DNA from: Glaciihabitans arcticus
Lineage (GTDB): Bacteria; Actinomycetota; Actinomycetes; Actinomycetales; Microbacteriaceae
Direction of reading: 5' to 3'
NCBI RefSeq assembly: GCF_004310685.1
Contig: NZ_SISG01000001.1
Coordinates: forward strand, 496,001 to 560,000
Length of the DNA stretch: 64,000 nucleotides
Shown: piece by piece, positions 35,039-44,780 of the stretch
Position numbering within the stretch: position 1 is the stretch's first letter
Layout: each line of letters opens with the position of its first letter
Program-made: the position numbers and the translations under genes
The notes under the pieces: model-generated
What the model was told of the DNA's origin: nothing
The model's input: only the letters and a program-made list of their open reading frames with translations
Databases searched by the model: none

Positions 35039-37936
35039 GTGCTGTTGTCTGGGGAGATGACCTTCGAGAGCCCGCCGCGTATCCCGGCACCGACCCTGCC
35101 TGAGACGAGCGCGCCATACACGTTCCCACTCGTCGCGACGCTGGCGCCGGTCGCGCTCAGCGGGGTCGCCTGGTGGCTCACGCAGTCGGTGCTGTCACTC
35201 GTGTTCGCCGCGCTCGGTCCGATGATCGCCATCGGCAGCCTGCTCGATGCCCGGCTCCAGTCCCGCCGAAGACGCGGGCGTGAGGGCGCCCGTTTCCGTC
35301 GCGAACTCGAGTCCGCGCGGGCCGAGGTTGAGCGGGCGCACGGGGTTGAGCGCGCTCAACGAGAAGCGGAGCACCCTCGCGAACCGCCCGCGCCGCGCTG
35401 GACTGAGCTGGGCGACGGGCCGCTGCCGCTACGACTGGGCTCGGGCGTTGTGTCGAGTCCGGTGCGGCTCGAGGGGGTACCGCCCGCGAGCCGGTCGCCC
35501 TCGGCGGAGGCGCTGCAGCTTGAACAGCTTCGTCGCTCGAGCGTCGAGCTCGCCGACGCGCCGGTGGTCGCGGATGCCCTTGGCGGCATCGGGGTGGTGG
35601 GGCCGCAGCTGGCCGCGGTCGCCCTCGCCCGCTCATTGCTGCTGCAACTTGCCGCGCGGCTCTCACCGGCCGAGTGGCGGCTGGAGGCACGGGGTGGCGG
35701 CTGGTCGTGGCTCGAAGCTCTGCCGCACGAGGTTCAGCACGGAGCTACTGCGGCTGAGGGCGCCGTGTTGCGCTGGCTGTCGGCCGAGCGGGTGATCACT
35801 GTCTCCCTGGGGCGCGAGCGGAGGGAGCTGCCCGGTGGGCTCGCGACGATCGTCGATCTGGCGGGCGAGGCGATCGGGAATCCGGAGCGGTTCTCGGCCG
35901 AGGAGGCCCGCGCTCGTGCGGCGGAGCTCGCCCGGCTGGCCGCCGAGCGCGGGCTGCTGCGATCCGCGGTGCAGATTCCCGACCGGGTCGCCCTCGACGA
36001 ACTCATACAGCCCACAACAGGGCTCGCCGCGGCCATCGGCAGGGGCAACGACGGTCCCGTCGTGGTCGATCTGGTGCGCGACGGACCGCACGCGATTGTC
36101 GGCGGCACTACCGGCAGCGGAAAGAGCGAGTTGCTCATCAGCTGGTTGCTCGCTCTCGCGGACACCCGCTCACCCGATCAGCTGACACTGTTGCTCGTCG
36201 ACTTCAAGGGAGGCGCTGCTTTCGGTGCGCTGTCCGCGCTGCCGCACTGCGTCGGGCTGGTGACCGACCTCGACGACGACACCGCCGAGCGCGCCCTCGA
36301 GAGCCTCGCGGCGGAGCTGCGCTACCGGGAGCGCACCCTCGCCGAGGCAGGCGTGCGCTCGATCGAGCAGCTCCCCGAGCTGCCTCGCCTGGTCATCGTC
36401 GTCGACGAGTACGCGGCTGTCGCGCAGGGCCACCCGCACCTGAATGCCCTGTTCTCCGACCTGGCGGCACGCGGACGCTCGCTCGGCATCCACCTGATCC
36501 TGTGCACGCAACGGCCATCGGGTGTGGTGCGCGACGCCATCCTCGCCAACAGCGGCCTGCGCATTTCCCTGCGGGTGAACAACCGGTCCGACAGCGCTGC
36601 CGTCATCGGTGTGGATGACGCGGCGCTCGTCCCCGCCGCCGCCCGCGGGCGCGCCCTGCTCTCGGCCCACGGCGAGAAGCCGGTCGCGGTGCAGCTCGCC
36701 CTCGCTACACCCGCAGACGTGGACTCCGTGCTCGCCGCCTGGCGTTCCCGCGACTGGCGGCCGAGGCGTCCCTGGCGTAATCCGCTCCCCGCGCGGATCG
36801 CCCTGCGCGAGCTGCGGTCACTGGCGGAACCCGAGACGGAGTCGGGGCCGGAAACGGCGAAGGGGCTGGAGTCGGCGACCGTTCCGGGGCCGGTGACCGG
36901 GCCGGGAATCCCGTTCGGGCTCGCCGACCATCCCGCGGAGCAGGCGCAACCCGTCGCGCGGTGGAACGCCCCCGACCACGGCCACCTGCTCGTGATCGGG
37001 GCGGCGGCTTCCGGGCGAAGCACCGCCCTCGACACGATCGCGAGTGGAGCGACGGGCGCCGTGCGGCTGTCGGCGGGGTCGGCCGAAGCCGCCTGGGATG
37101 CGGTGACGACCCTCCTCGAACAGGCGCGCGGCGGCGTGCGGGCGCGCGACGTCGAGCACCTGCGCCGCGACGAACAAGCACGCCTCGGAGGATCTGCGCC
37201 CACCACTCTGCTCATCGACGACCTCGACGCGCTTCTCGCCCGACTCGGAGAGGATCACCGCGCCGAGTTGGTCGACAGGCTGTGCGCGCTGCTGCGGGAG
37301 GGGTCGGCCTCCGGCATCCGGATCGCGATTGCGCTGCAGCGGACCACCGGATCGCTCGGATCCGTCGCGGCGCTGGCCGGCTCCCGACTGCTGTTGAGAC
37401 TGCCCGACCGGCAGGAACACGTGCTTGCAGGCGGCACCGGTGAGACCTATCGCGATCGGCTGCCACCCGGCGCCGGACTCTGGCAGGGACACCGGGTGCA
37501 GGTGGCGATGGGCGAGCCGAGGGAACCGGATGCCCGGGAGCGGATCCAGCGCTTCGATCCCGCCGAACATCCCATGTTCGCGGTGGTCGCCGCGCGACCC
37601 GACGATACGGCCCGCCGGCTGGTAGCCGCCGGAGTCGACCCCGGATCGATCACGCGAGACGGTTCTGCGCTCAACCCTGGACAGACGACAGGGCTTACGG
37701 TCGGCGCGGGCGAGCGGCGGGTGCTCCTCGCGGATTCCGAGACCTGGCAGTCACACTGGGGTGCGATCTCGACTCTGCGCGGGCGGGTGCCGATCCTGTT
37801 CGACGGCTGCAGTCTCGCCGACTACCGGTCGCTCACCCGCGAGCGGGAGCTGCCGCCGCCCCTGCGAACCGGCACAGCGCAGCTCTGGCTGCTCACCCCC
37901 GAAGGGAGCGTGCGACGTGCAGAACTGGGTATTTAG
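35039..37936 (+). CDS. FtsK/SpoIIIE (EccC-like) membrane ATPase with two ATPase domains
   Basis: A 965-residue protein with two adjacent membrane helices near the N-terminus (about residues 28-68), a basic/coiled segment, and two RecA-like ATPase domains. The first has Walker [11 protein letters not shown] at 355-364 and a Walker [11 protein letters not shown] near 453. The second has the P-loop GAAASGRST near 653, with Arg replacing the usual Lys, and Walker [10 protein letters not shown] near 723, so it is probably inactive. This layout matches the EccC secretion motor of type VII systems, but with two domains and no EccB, EccD, EccE or WXG100 gene nearby. The start is uncertain: GTG 35039 or ATG 35057. 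Its stop overlaps that of the opposite ald gene. Confidence 0.85.
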   Translation: MLLSGEMTFESPPRIPAPTLPETSAPYTFPLVATLAPVALSGVAWWLTQSVLSLVFAALGPMIAIGSLLDARLQSRRRRGREGARFRRELESARAEVERAHGVERAQREAEHPREPPAPRWTELGDGPLPLRLGSGVVSSPVRLEGVPPASRSPSAEALQLEQLRRSSVELADAPVVADALGGIGVVGPQLAAVALARSLLLQLAARLSPAEWRLEARGGGWSWLEALPHEVQHGATAAEGAVLRWLSAERVITVSLGRERRELPGGLATIVDLAGEAIGNPERFSAEEARARAAELARLAAERGLLRSAVQIPDRVALDELIQPTTGLAAAIGRGNDGPVVVDLVRDGPHAIVGGTTGSGKSELLISWLLALADTRSPDQLTLLLVDFKGGAAFGALSALPHCVGLVTDLDDDTAERALESLAAELRYRERTLAEAGVRSIEQLPELPRLVIVVDEYAAVAQGHPHLNALFSDLAARGRSLGIHLILCTQRPSGVVRDAILANSGLRISLRVNNRSDSAAVIGVDDAALVPAAARGRALLSAHGEKPVAVQLALATPADVDSVLAAWRSRDWRPRRPWRNPLPARIALRELRSLAEPETESGPETAKGLESATVPGPVTGPGIPFGLADHPAEQAQPVARWNAPDHGHLLVIGAAASGRSTALDTIASGATGAVRLSAGSAEAAWDAVTTLLEQARGGVRARDVEHLRRDEQARLGGSAPTTLLIDDLDALLARLGEDHRAELVDRLCALLREGSASGIRIAIALQRTTGSLGSVAALAGSRLLLRLPDRQEHVLAGGTGETYRDRLPPGAGLWQGHRVQVAMGEPREPDARERIQRFDPAEHPMFAVVAARPDDTARRLVAAGVDPGSITRDGSALNPGQTTGLTVGAGERRVLLADSETWQSHWGAISTLRGRVPILFDGCSLADYRSLTRERELPPPLRTGTAQLWLLTPEGSVRRAELGI

Positions 37937-39048
37937 GCGAGCACGTTCGCGAGCGACACGTGCTCGAGCCCGTGCGCCACCGCAACAGCCTCGTTGACGA
38001 CCTGCCCGGCATGGGTGTTGAGTCCGAGGGCGAGAGCCGCATCCGCTCGCAGGGCCGCCTTCCAGCCTTGGTTGGCAAGCGCGCGCACGTACGGCATGGT
38101 CGCATTCGTGAGCGCGTAGGTCGAGGTATTGGGCACGGCGCCCGGCATGTTGGCCACGCAATAAAACAGCGAGCCGTGCACCGTGAACGTCGGATCCGCG
38201 TGGGTTGTCGGCCGGGAATCGGCGAAACAGCCGCCCTGGTCCACCGCGATGTCGACGAGAACGCTGCCTGGCTTCATGCGCGACACAAGTTCGTTGCTCA
38301 CAAGCTTGGGTGCCTTGGCGCCGGGAACCAGCACCGAGCCGATCACCATGTCCGCGTCGAGGCAGGCGCGCTCGATCTCGAAGCCGTTCGAGGCCACCGT
38401 GCGCACCCGTCCCGCGTACAGGGCGTCCAGTTCGCGCAAGCGCTGCAGGTTGGTGTCGAGCACTACTACATCCGCGCCGAGGCCGACGGCCACGGAGACC
38501 GCGTTGGTGCCGGCGACGCCGCCGCCCAGAACCACGATCTTTGCGGGATAGGTTCCGGGAACCCCGGGCACGAGGAGGCCGGGGCCGCCGTAGGGCTTGA
38601 GCATCGCGTTGGCGCCGACGATCGGGGCGAGCCGTCCGGCCACCTCGCTCATCGGGGCGAGCAGCGGCAGCGCGCGGTTCGGCAGCTGCACCGTCTCATA
38701 GGCGATACCCGTCACGCGGGACGAGATGAGGGCGGCCGTGAGTTCCGCTTCCGCAGCAAGATGCAGGTAGGTGAAGAGCAGTAGGTCGTCGCGCAGGTAG
38801 CCGTACTCCGCGGCGATCGGCTCCTTGACCTTGAGCAGCATGTCGGCGGCGGCCCAGGTGCTCGCGGCGTCCGGCGAGATGGTGGCACCGGCCTCGACAT
38901 AGGCCGCATCGCTGATGGATGACCCGAGTCCCGCACCCGTCTCGACGAGTACTTCGTGCCCGTGGGCCACGAGGTCATGCACCCCCGCGGGGGTGATGGC
39001 GACGCGGAATTCGTTGTTCTTGATCTCTTTCGGAACGGCGACCTTCAT
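37933..39048 (-). CDS. ald: Alanine dehydrogenase
   Basis: A 371-residue NAD-dependent enzyme that interconverts L-alanine and pyruvate plus ammonium. The N-terminus [19 protein letters not shown], the NAD-binding region [20 protein letters not shown] and the substrate region [11 protein letters not shown] are characteristic. The ATG at 39048 matches the family start; TACGCT ends seven bases upstream, which suggests a leaderless mRNA. Alanine is the expected product of pyruvate-dependent omega-aminotransferases such as the one at 17339-18718, so this enzyme could recycle it. It is divergent from the polyamine transporter genes and shares a 200-base gap with them. Confidence 0.95.
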   Translation of the reverse strand: MKVAVPKEIKNNEFRVAITPAGVHDLVAHGHEVLVETGAGLGSSISDAAYVEAGATISPDAASTWAAADMLLKVKEPIAAEYGYLRDDLLLFTYLHLAAEAELTAALISSRVTGIAYETVQLPNRALPLLAPMSEVAGRLAPIVGANAMLKPYGGPGLLVPGVPGTYPAKIVVLGGGVAGTNAVSVAVGLGADVVVLDTNLQRLRELDALYAGRVRTVASNGFEIERACLDADMVIGSVLVPGAKAPKLVSNELVSRMKPGSVLVDIAVDQGGCFADSRPTTHADPTFTVHGSLFYCVANMPGAVPNTSTYALTNATMPYVRALANQGWKAALRADAALALGLNTHAGQVVNEAVAVAHGLEHVSLANVLA

Positions 39049-39055
39049 GGCTCTC

Positions 39056-39061
39056 AGCGTA
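39056..39061 (-). promoter_or_regulatory. Candidate -10 (TACGCT) of leaderless ald
   Basis: TACGCT on the minus strand ends seven bases before the ald ATG, the spacing of leaderless transcription. Confidence 0.45.
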
Positions 39062-39187
39062 GCGGCGCGACACCACGGATTCCGCACAATTAAGCGGCGT
39101 TCTTGTGCCGATTTCGTGACATTCTTGTTACAGGGTCGTCGTTTTGCTCGGTTTTTCTCGTGCGGCCGCCCCTCCGTGTGCAAGTAT

Positions 39188-39234
39188 CGATCAACACCTA
39201 GCCACGTCGAGGCCCGAGGGCCGCGAATTGATCG
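39188..39234 (+). promoter_or_regulatory. Nested hairpins in the leader of the polyamine-transporter operon
   Basis: CGATCAA (39188-39194) pairs with TTGATCG (39228-39234), enclosing a second palindrome GGCC-CGAG-GGCC (39211-39222). The outer stem ends just before the GAGGAG ribosome binding site of the substrate-binding protein gene, so folding could affect its translation. Confidence 0.4.
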
Positions 39235-39248
39235 TTGAGGAGCCCACA

Positions 39249-40454
39249 ATGAGCCGTGCACTTCCCGAAGACCCGCTGATTCGTAGCCTCGTTCTGCAGG
39301 CCCGCAAGGCCCAGGTGTCCCGCCGCACGATGCTCGCCGGATCCGGTGGTCTTGCCGCAGCGCTCGCCCTCGCCGCGTGTGCTCCCACCACCGAGGCCCC
39401 GAAGCCCGCGAAGGACAACTCGGCCACCGACAAGACGCTCAAGTGGTCGAACTGGCCCGGCTACATGGACGAGGACGACGACAAGAACTACCCGACGCTG
39501 ATGCGCTTCGAGCAGGAGTCGGGCATCAAGGTCACCTACAACGTCGACGTCGACGACAACAACTCTTACTACGCGAAGGTGCGCGACCAGCTCGCCCTCG
39601 GCCAGGACATCGGTGCCGACACCGTGTGCCTCACCGACTGGATGGTCTCGCGCCTGATCCGACTCGGCTACACGCAGGAGCTCGACCACGCCAACATCCC
39701 GAACCTGGCCAACCTGAGCCCGAGCCTGCAGGACCCGGACTTCGACCCGGGCCGTGCCAACTCGCTGCCGTGGCAGGGTGGCTTCGCGGGCTTGTGTTGG
39801 AACAAGGAGAAGCTGCCGAACGGCCTCAAGAGCGTGAGCGACCTGTGGGCGCCCGAGCTCAAGGGCAAAGTCGGCGTGCTCTCCGAGATGCGCGACACGA
39901 TGGGCCTCATCATGCTGCAGGAGGGCATCGACATCTCCGGTGATTTCACCGCCGCAGACTTCACGAAGGCGATCGACGTGTTCCGCGAGCAGGTCGAGAG
40001 CGGCCAGATCCGCAACGTCAAGGGCAACTCCTACGTCGACGACCTCGCCAACGGCGACACCATCGCCGCGATCGTCTGGTCGGGCGACGTGACCCTCGTC
40101 AACGGTGAGGCCGGCGACAAGTTCGGCTTCGTGATCCCCGACGCCGGCGGCACCATCTGGAACGACAACTTCGTTGTACCGATCGGATCCCCGCGCAAGG
40201 CGAACGCCGAAAAGCTCATGAACTACTACTACGAGCCAGAGGTCGCCGCAGAGGTCGCCGCGTGGGTCAACTACATCACGCCGGTTGAGGGAGCCAGGGA
40301 GGCCGCGGAGGCGATCGACCCAGAACTCGCCGAGAACCAGCTCATCTTCCCCAACGAGGAGACCCTCTCGACCGTGAAGATGTTCCGCACGCTCACCGGC
40401 GCTGAGGAGAACGACTTCCAGGCCCAGTTCCAGGGCGTTCTGCTCGGCGCGTAG
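39249..40454 (+). CDS. Spermidine/putrescine-type ABC transporter substrate-binding lipoprotein (PotD-like)
   Basis: A 401-residue exported protein. The N-terminus has a twin-arginine motif SRRTML (residues 24-29) followed by a hydrophobic stretch and a lipobox ending at Cys44 (LAAC), so it is probably a Tat-exported lipoprotein. The mature part starts with LKWSNWPGYMDEDD, typical of PotD/PotF periplasmic polyamine-binding proteins, and includes IAAIVWSGDV and IVVPIGS-like ligand-site regions (FVVPIGSPRKA). The ATG at 39249 has GAGGAG nine bases upstream. It heads a transporter operon of four genes plus an aminotransferase. Confidence 0.92.
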   Translation: MSRALPEDPLIRSLVLQARKAQVSRRTMLAGSGGLAAALALAACAPTTEAPKPAKDNSATDKTLKWSNWPGYMDEDDDKNYPTLMRFEQESGIKVTYNVDVDDNNSYYAKVRDQLALGQDIGADTVCLTDWMVSRLIRLGYTQELDHANIPNLANLSPSLQDPDFDPGRANSLPWQGGFAGLCWNKEKLPNGLKSVSDLWAPELKGKVGVLSEMRDTMGLIMLQEGIDISGDFTAADFTKAIDVFREQVESGQIRNVKGNSYVDDLANGDTIAAIVWSGDVTLVNGEAGDKFGFVIPDAGGTIWNDNFVVPIGSPRKANAEKLMNYYYEPEVAAEVAAWVNYITPVEGAREAAEAIDPELAENQLIFPNEETLSTVKMFRTLTGAEENDFQAQFQGVLLGA

Positions 40455-40478
40455 CGCCGGCGATAAGGAGTACGAACA

Positions 40479-41678
40479 GTGACGCAAGGCAGTTTCGCCG
40501 AGGCCGGCGCAGACCTCGAACTCGTGGGAATCAGCAAGCGTTTCCCCGGCTTCACCGCCATCGAGGACCTCAACCTGACCATTCCGGCGGGCTCCTTCTT
40601 CGCCCTGCTCGGCCCGTCCGGCTGCGGCAAGACGACGACGCTTCGGCTTGTCGCCGGCCTCGAGGATGCGTCCGAGGGGCGCATCCTCATCGGAGGCAAG
40701 GACGTCACCCACACCAAGTCGTACAAGCGCCCCGTCAACACGGTATTCCAGAGCTACGCGCTCTTCCCGCACATGACCATCCTCGAGAACGTGGCCTTCG
40801 GCCTCAAGCGTCGCAGGATCTCGGACGCCATCCCGAGGGCACACGAGGCTCTCAAGCTCGTCGAGCTCGACCACCTCGCGCAGCGCAAGCCGCAGCAGCT
40901 GTCCGGCGGGCAGCAGCAGCGGGTTGCACTCGCGCGCGCCGTGGTGAACCGACCCGCCCTGCTGCTGCTCGACGAGCCGCTCGGCGCCCTCGACCTCAAG
41001 CTCCGTCGCCAGATGCAGCTCGAGCTCAAGGACATCCAGCAGGATGTCGGACTCACCTTCCTGCATGTCACGCACGACCAGGAGGAGGCCATGACCATGG
41101 CCGACACCGTCGCGGTGATGAACAAGGGCCGCATCGAGCAGATGGGTGCCCCCGAGGAGTTGTACGAGCTGCCGAAGACGGCCTTCGTCGCCAATTTTCT
41201 CGGCCAGTCGAACCTCTTCACCGGACACGTGACCTCGACGAGTGCGTCATCCATGATCGTCGACATCGCGGGCCGCAAGATCGAGGTGCCGCGCGAGCGA
41301 GCGCAGCGTCACGCCGGCGAGGTGACGATCGGCGTGCGCCCCGAGAAACTCATGCTGCACACGTCGGCGCCCAAGGCGAAGGCCGGCAGTAACATCGTCG
41401 GTCCCGGTCGCGTCACCGACGTCTCGTTCAGCGGGGTGAGCACGCAGTACCAGGTATCCGTTCCCGGCCTCGGCTCGCTCGTCGTCTTCGCGCAGAACAT
41501 GGTCTTCGGTCCGGTCGTCACCGCCGGCGCCGAGGTCTGGCTGACCTGGACCACCGACCACGGTTTTGGCCTAGCCGACGACCCGGCCGATGGCGCGCGC
41601 TTCGTCGAAGACACCGACACCCAGGCTCTCGCGACTCAGAAGCGCGAGAAGCTCGAGGCGGAACTGGAAGGCGCGTAG
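40479..41678 (+). CDS. Polyamine ABC transporter ATP-binding protein (PotA-like)
   Basis: A 399-residue ATPase that drives the importer. Walker A is GPSGCGKT at residues 45-52, the ABC signature LSGGQQQR starts at 141, and the Walker B/D-loop is LLLLDEPLGALD. The C-terminal third is a TOBE domain (about residues 275-360) as in PotA/MalK-type proteins. The GTG start has AAGGAG upstream, 24 bases after the substrate-binding protein gene. The permease gene follows after one base. Confidence 0.95.
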   Translation: MTQGSFAEAGADLELVGISKRFPGFTAIEDLNLTIPAGSFFALLGPSGCGKTTTLRLVAGLEDASEGRILIGGKDVTHTKSYKRPVNTVFQSYALFPHMTILENVAFGLKRRRISDAIPRAHEALKLVELDHLAQRKPQQLSGGQQQRVALARAVVNRPALLLLDEPLGALDLKLRRQMQLELKDIQQDVGLTFLHVTHDQEEAMTMADTVAVMNKGRIEQMGAPEELYELPKTAFVANFLGQSNLFTGHVTSTSASSMIVDIAGRKIEVPRERAQRHAGEVTIGVRPEKLMLHTSAPKAKAGSNIVGPGRVTDVSFSGVSTQYQVSVPGLGSLVVFAQNMVFGPVVTAGAEVWLTWTTDHGFGLADDPADGARFVEDTDTQALATQKREKLEAELEGA

Positions 41679-41679
41679 C

Positions 41680-42603
41680 GTGGCATTCGGAGCCTTCGGT
41701 TCGACAGCGACCTCGGCCGTACCGGTCGAGCCTGCGGTTCGCCGCCGCAGCCCCGTTGCGCTGTTCCTGCTGCTGCCCGGAATCCTCTACCTCGCGCTGT
41801 TCTTCCTGGCGCCGCTGTTCTCACTGATCCTCACCTCGCTGCAGCAGCCGTCGCTCACCGGCGACATCGGCGCGTACGAGACCGCGTTCCGCTGGGAGAA
41901 CTACACGACGGTCATCACCCAGTACGGCGAGCACATCGTGCGCTCGTTCAGTTACGCGGCGATAGCGACGATCGCGGCCCTGCTGTTCAGCTACCCGCTC
42001 GCCTACTTCATCGGCGTCAAGCTGCGGCCGTTCCCGCTGATGCAGGCGCTGGCCCTGACACTCGTGATCGCGCCGTTCTTCATCAGCTTCCTGCTGCGCA
42101 CGCTGGCCTGGAAGCAGATCCTCTCCGACGACGGCTTCTTCGTGACGAGCCTCAAAGCCGTGTCGCTGATGGCTCCGGATGCCCACATCACCGGTGAGCC
42201 GATCGCCGTGATCTTCGGACTCACCTACAACTTCATCCCGTTCATGACGCTGCCGATCTACACGAGTCTCGAGAAGCTCGACCTGCGCTACGTGGAAGCC
42301 GGCAACGACCTCTACGCCAGCCCCGCCCGCACGTTCTTCGCGATCACGCTCCCGCTCTCGGCGCCCGGTGTGATCTCGGGCATGCTGCTCACCTTTATCC
42401 CGGCCGCCGGCGACTACGTCAACGCCAGCCGGGACTTCCTCGGCAGTACCGAGACGCCCATGATCGGAAACGTGATCGAGGCGAACTTCCTTGTGCTGCA
42501 GAACTATCCGGCGGCCGCCGCACTCTCGATCGTGCTGATGGCGACGATCCTCGTGCTCGTCGCGATCTACGTGAAGCGCAGCGGAACAGAGGAGCTGATC
42601 TGA
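41680..42603 (+). CDS. Polyamine ABC transporter permease (PotB-like)
   Basis: A 307-residue membrane permease with about six helices; the EAA loop that contacts the ATPase is VEAGNDLYASPARTFFAITLPLSAPG near residues 205-230. The GTG at 41680, one base after the ATPase stop, gives a start close to the first helix; an in-frame ATG at 41590 would lie inside the ATPase gene. The stop overlaps the next start (TGATG). Confidence 0.93.
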   Translation: MAFGAFGSTATSAVPVEPAVRRRSPVALFLLLPGILYLALFFLAPLFSLILTSLQQPSLTGDIGAYETAFRWENYTTVITQYGEHIVRSFSYAAIATIAALLFSYPLAYFIGVKLRPFPLMQALALTLVIAPFFISFLLRTLAWKQILSDDGFFVTSLKAVSLMAPDAHITGEPIAVIFGLTYNFIPFMTLPIYTSLEKLDLRYVEAGNDLYASPARTFFAITLPLSAPGVISGMLLTFIPAAGDYVNASRDFLGSTETPMIGNVIEANFLVLQNYPAAAALSIVLMATILVLVAIYVKRSGTEELI

Positions 42604-43412
42604 TGGCACCGGTCACCCGCTGGTTCGGCAAGTACGCGCTGTGGATCTACAGCACCATCGCGTTCGTGTTCCTGCTCATCCCGATCGCGTACACGATTGC
42701 GTTCTCGTTCAACGACTCCCGCCGCTCGAACATCGCCTGGCGCGGGTTCACCCTCGACAACTGGCTCGGCATCTGCGACGCGCAGGGCGTGTGCGAGGCG
42801 TTCGGCAACAGCATCGTCGTCGGTCTCTCCGCGACCGTGCTCGCGACCGTGCTCGGCACGATGATCGCGATCGCCCTCGTGCGCTTCCGGTTCCCGTTCC
42901 GCAACGCCACGAGCCTGCTGCTGTTCCTGCCGATGGCGACGCCCGAGGTTGTGCTCGGAGCGGGCCTCGCCGCCGAGTTCCTGACCGCGGGGGTGCAGAA
43001 GGGCGCGCTCACCGTCATCCTCGCGCACACGATGTTCTGCATCAGCTTCGTCGTCGTCACGGTGCGAGCGCGCGTTGCGAGCCTCGACCCGGCGCTCGAG
43101 GAGGCCGGTCGCGACCTGTACGCCTCGCCCAGCCAGGTCTTCGTGCGGGTCACGCTGCCGCTGCTGATGCCCGGCATCATCGCCGCTGCACTGCTCAGTT
43201 TCGCGCTCAGCTTCGACGACTTCATCATCACGAACTTCAACTCGGGCGCGTACGTGACGTTCCCGAAGTTCGTCTACACGGCGGCCGCTCGCGGCATTCC
43301 GGCCGAGGCCAACGTGATCGCCTCCGCGGTGTTCTTCATCGCGATCATCTTCGTTGTCGTCTCGCAGCTGAGCGCCGCGGCCCGCCGCAAGCGGCTCGCG
43401 CTGCAGGGCTGA
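42603..43412 (+). CDS. Polyamine ABC transporter permease (PotC-like)
   Basis: A 269-residue permease, partner of the preceding one. Six hydrophobic segments and an EAA loop (EEAGRDLYASPSQVFVRVTL) near residue 165 are visible. Its first base overlaps the stop of the first permease gene, and its stop overlaps the ATG of the aminotransferase that follows (TGATG), indicating stepwise translational coupling. Confidence 0.93.
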   Translation: MAPVTRWFGKYALWIYSTIAFVFLLIPIAYTIAFSFNDSRRSNIAWRGFTLDNWLGICDAQGVCEAFGNSIVVGLSATVLATVLGTMIAIALVRFRFPFRNATSLLLFLPMATPEVVLGAGLAAEFLTAGVQKGALTVILAHTMFCISFVVVTVRARVASLDPALEEAGRDLYASPSQVFVRVTLPLLMPGIIAAALLSFALSFDDFIITNFNSGAYVTFPKFVYTAAARGIPAEANVIASAVFFIAIIFVVVSQLSAAARRKRLALQG

Positions 43413-44767
43413 TGGGCTACGAGAACAGAGAGCGGCTCACCGCGCTCTGGGCGAGCGAGGTCGAGTTGTACCGCGCCGCGCGACCGCGGTCCGAGGCGTT
43501 GTGGCGTGCGGCCCTCCCGTCGATGCCCGACGGGGTGCCCATGCTCTGGATGGCCAAGTGGCCCGGTCCCTGGCCGGTTTATGTGGATGACGCCCGCGGA
43601 GCCCACTTCTCCTGCGTCGACGGCTTGGATCACGTCGACCTGTGCCTCGGCGACACCGGTGCCATGTGCGGTCACGCGCCGCCCGCGTCCGTCGCGGCGA
43701 TCGCCGAGCAGCTCGGCCGCGGCTCGACCTACATGCTGCCCACGGCCGACGCAGCGATCGCGGCCGGACTTCTCGCCGACCGCTTCGGGCTGCCGTCCTG
43801 GCAGTTCTCGCTCTCCGCGACCGACGCCAACCGCAGCCTGATCCGCTACGCGCGGCACGTGACGGAGCGCCCGAAGATCCTCGTGATCGACCACTGTTAC
43901 CACGGCTCCGTCGACGAGGCCTTCGCGACCCTCGACGAGACCGGCGCGGTCGTCGAACGCCGCGGCAACATCGGCCCACCCGTTCCACCCGCCGCCACGA
44001 CGGTGGTCGTCCCGTTCAATGACGTTCCGGCGCTCGAGCGCGCGCTGCGCGAGCTCGACGTCGCAGCGGTGCTCATCGAGCCCGCCATGACCAACATCGG
44101 CATCGTGCTTCCGGCCCCCGGCTGGCACGACGCGCTCCGTGCGCTCTGCGACGAGACCGGCACGATCCTGATCATCGACGAGACGCACACGCTCTGTGCG
44201 GGGCCGGGCGGCATGACGCAGCGTGACAACCTGCGACCGGATGCCGTGGTCGTCGGCAAAACGATCGGCGGTGGCATCCCGGCCGGTGCCCACGGCATGA
44301 CCGAGGAGTTCGCGGCTCGCGTGCGGTCCAGCCTTGAGCTCGAAGACATCGATGTCGGGGGAGTCGGCGGCACCCTGGCCGGCAACGCGGCCTCGATGGC
44401 CGGAATCCGTGCCACCCTCGGCGAGGTGCTGACCGCCGAGGTCTACCCCGCGATGATCGAGCGCGCGACCGAGTGGACCGCGGGAGTGCAGGCGGCCCTC
44501 GACGAGTTCGGGGTGCCGTGGCAGGTCACGCAACTCGGCGCGCGAGCCGAGTACAGTTTTCGCGCCACCCCGCCCAGGGACGGCACGGAGGCGGCCGACG
44601 CGGACGACTTCGAACTGCAGCAGTACCTGCACCTGCACGCACTCAACCGCGGCATTCTCATCACGCCGTTCCACAACATGGCGCTCATGTGCCCCGACAC
44701 CACGTCCGCCGACGTCGAGCGGCACACGCTCGCGTTCCGCGAGGCGGTTGCGAGCCTGTACTCGTGA
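43412..44767 (+). CDS. Class III PLP aminotransferase (glutamate-1-semialdehyde aminomutase-like)
   Basis: A 451-residue PLP enzyme coupled to the transporter permease gene by a TGATG overlap. The PLP lysine is Lys283 in VVVGKTIGGGIPAG, the ring-binding Asp is in ILIIDETHTLC, and the substrate-entry region near the N-terminus has GHAPP. By eye it resembles the glutamate-1-semialdehyde 2,1-aminomutase-like group of class III transaminases, but real HemL functions outside transport operons. Co-transcription with a polyamine importer points to deamination of the imported amine. Sixteen bases after its stop the opposite gabT gene ends. Confidence 0.8.
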   Translation: MGYENRERLTALWASEVELYRAARPRSEALWRAALPSMPDGVPMLWMAKWPGPWPVYVDDARGAHFSCVDGLDHVDLCLGDTGAMCGHAPPASVAAIAEQLGRGSTYMLPTADAAIAAGLLADRFGLPSWQFSLSATDANRSLIRYARHVTERPKILVIDHCYHGSVDEAFATLDETGAVVERRGNIGPPVPPAATTVVVPFNDVPALERALRELDVAAVLIEPAMTNIGIVLPAPGWHDALRALCDETGTILIIDETHTLCAGPGGMTQRDNLRPDAVVVGKTIGGGIPAGAHGMTEEFAARVRSSLELEDIDVGGVGGTLAGNAASMAGIRATLGEVLTAEVYPAMIERATEWTAGVQAALDEFGVPWQVTQLGARAEYSFRATPPRDGTEAADADDFELQQYLHLHALNRGILITPFHNMALMCPDTTSADVERHTLAFREAVASLYS

Positions 44768-44780
44768 AAGGTCCTGGCGC

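Noticed and set aside
35039-37936. Type VII (ESX) secretion locus
   Set aside because: Only the EccC-like motor is present; EccB, EccD, EccE, mycosin and WXG100 genes are not in the window.
39066-39140. A possible CRP/GlxR-type site (GTGA...TTAC) in the ald-transporter gap
   Set aside because: The half-sites are eight bases apart, not six, and only one matches well; too weak to report as a feature.
42641-43411. Upstream extension of the aminotransferase frame into the permease gene
   Set aside because: The frame is open but reads out of phase through the permease; the ATG at 43412 overlapping the permease stop is the real start.
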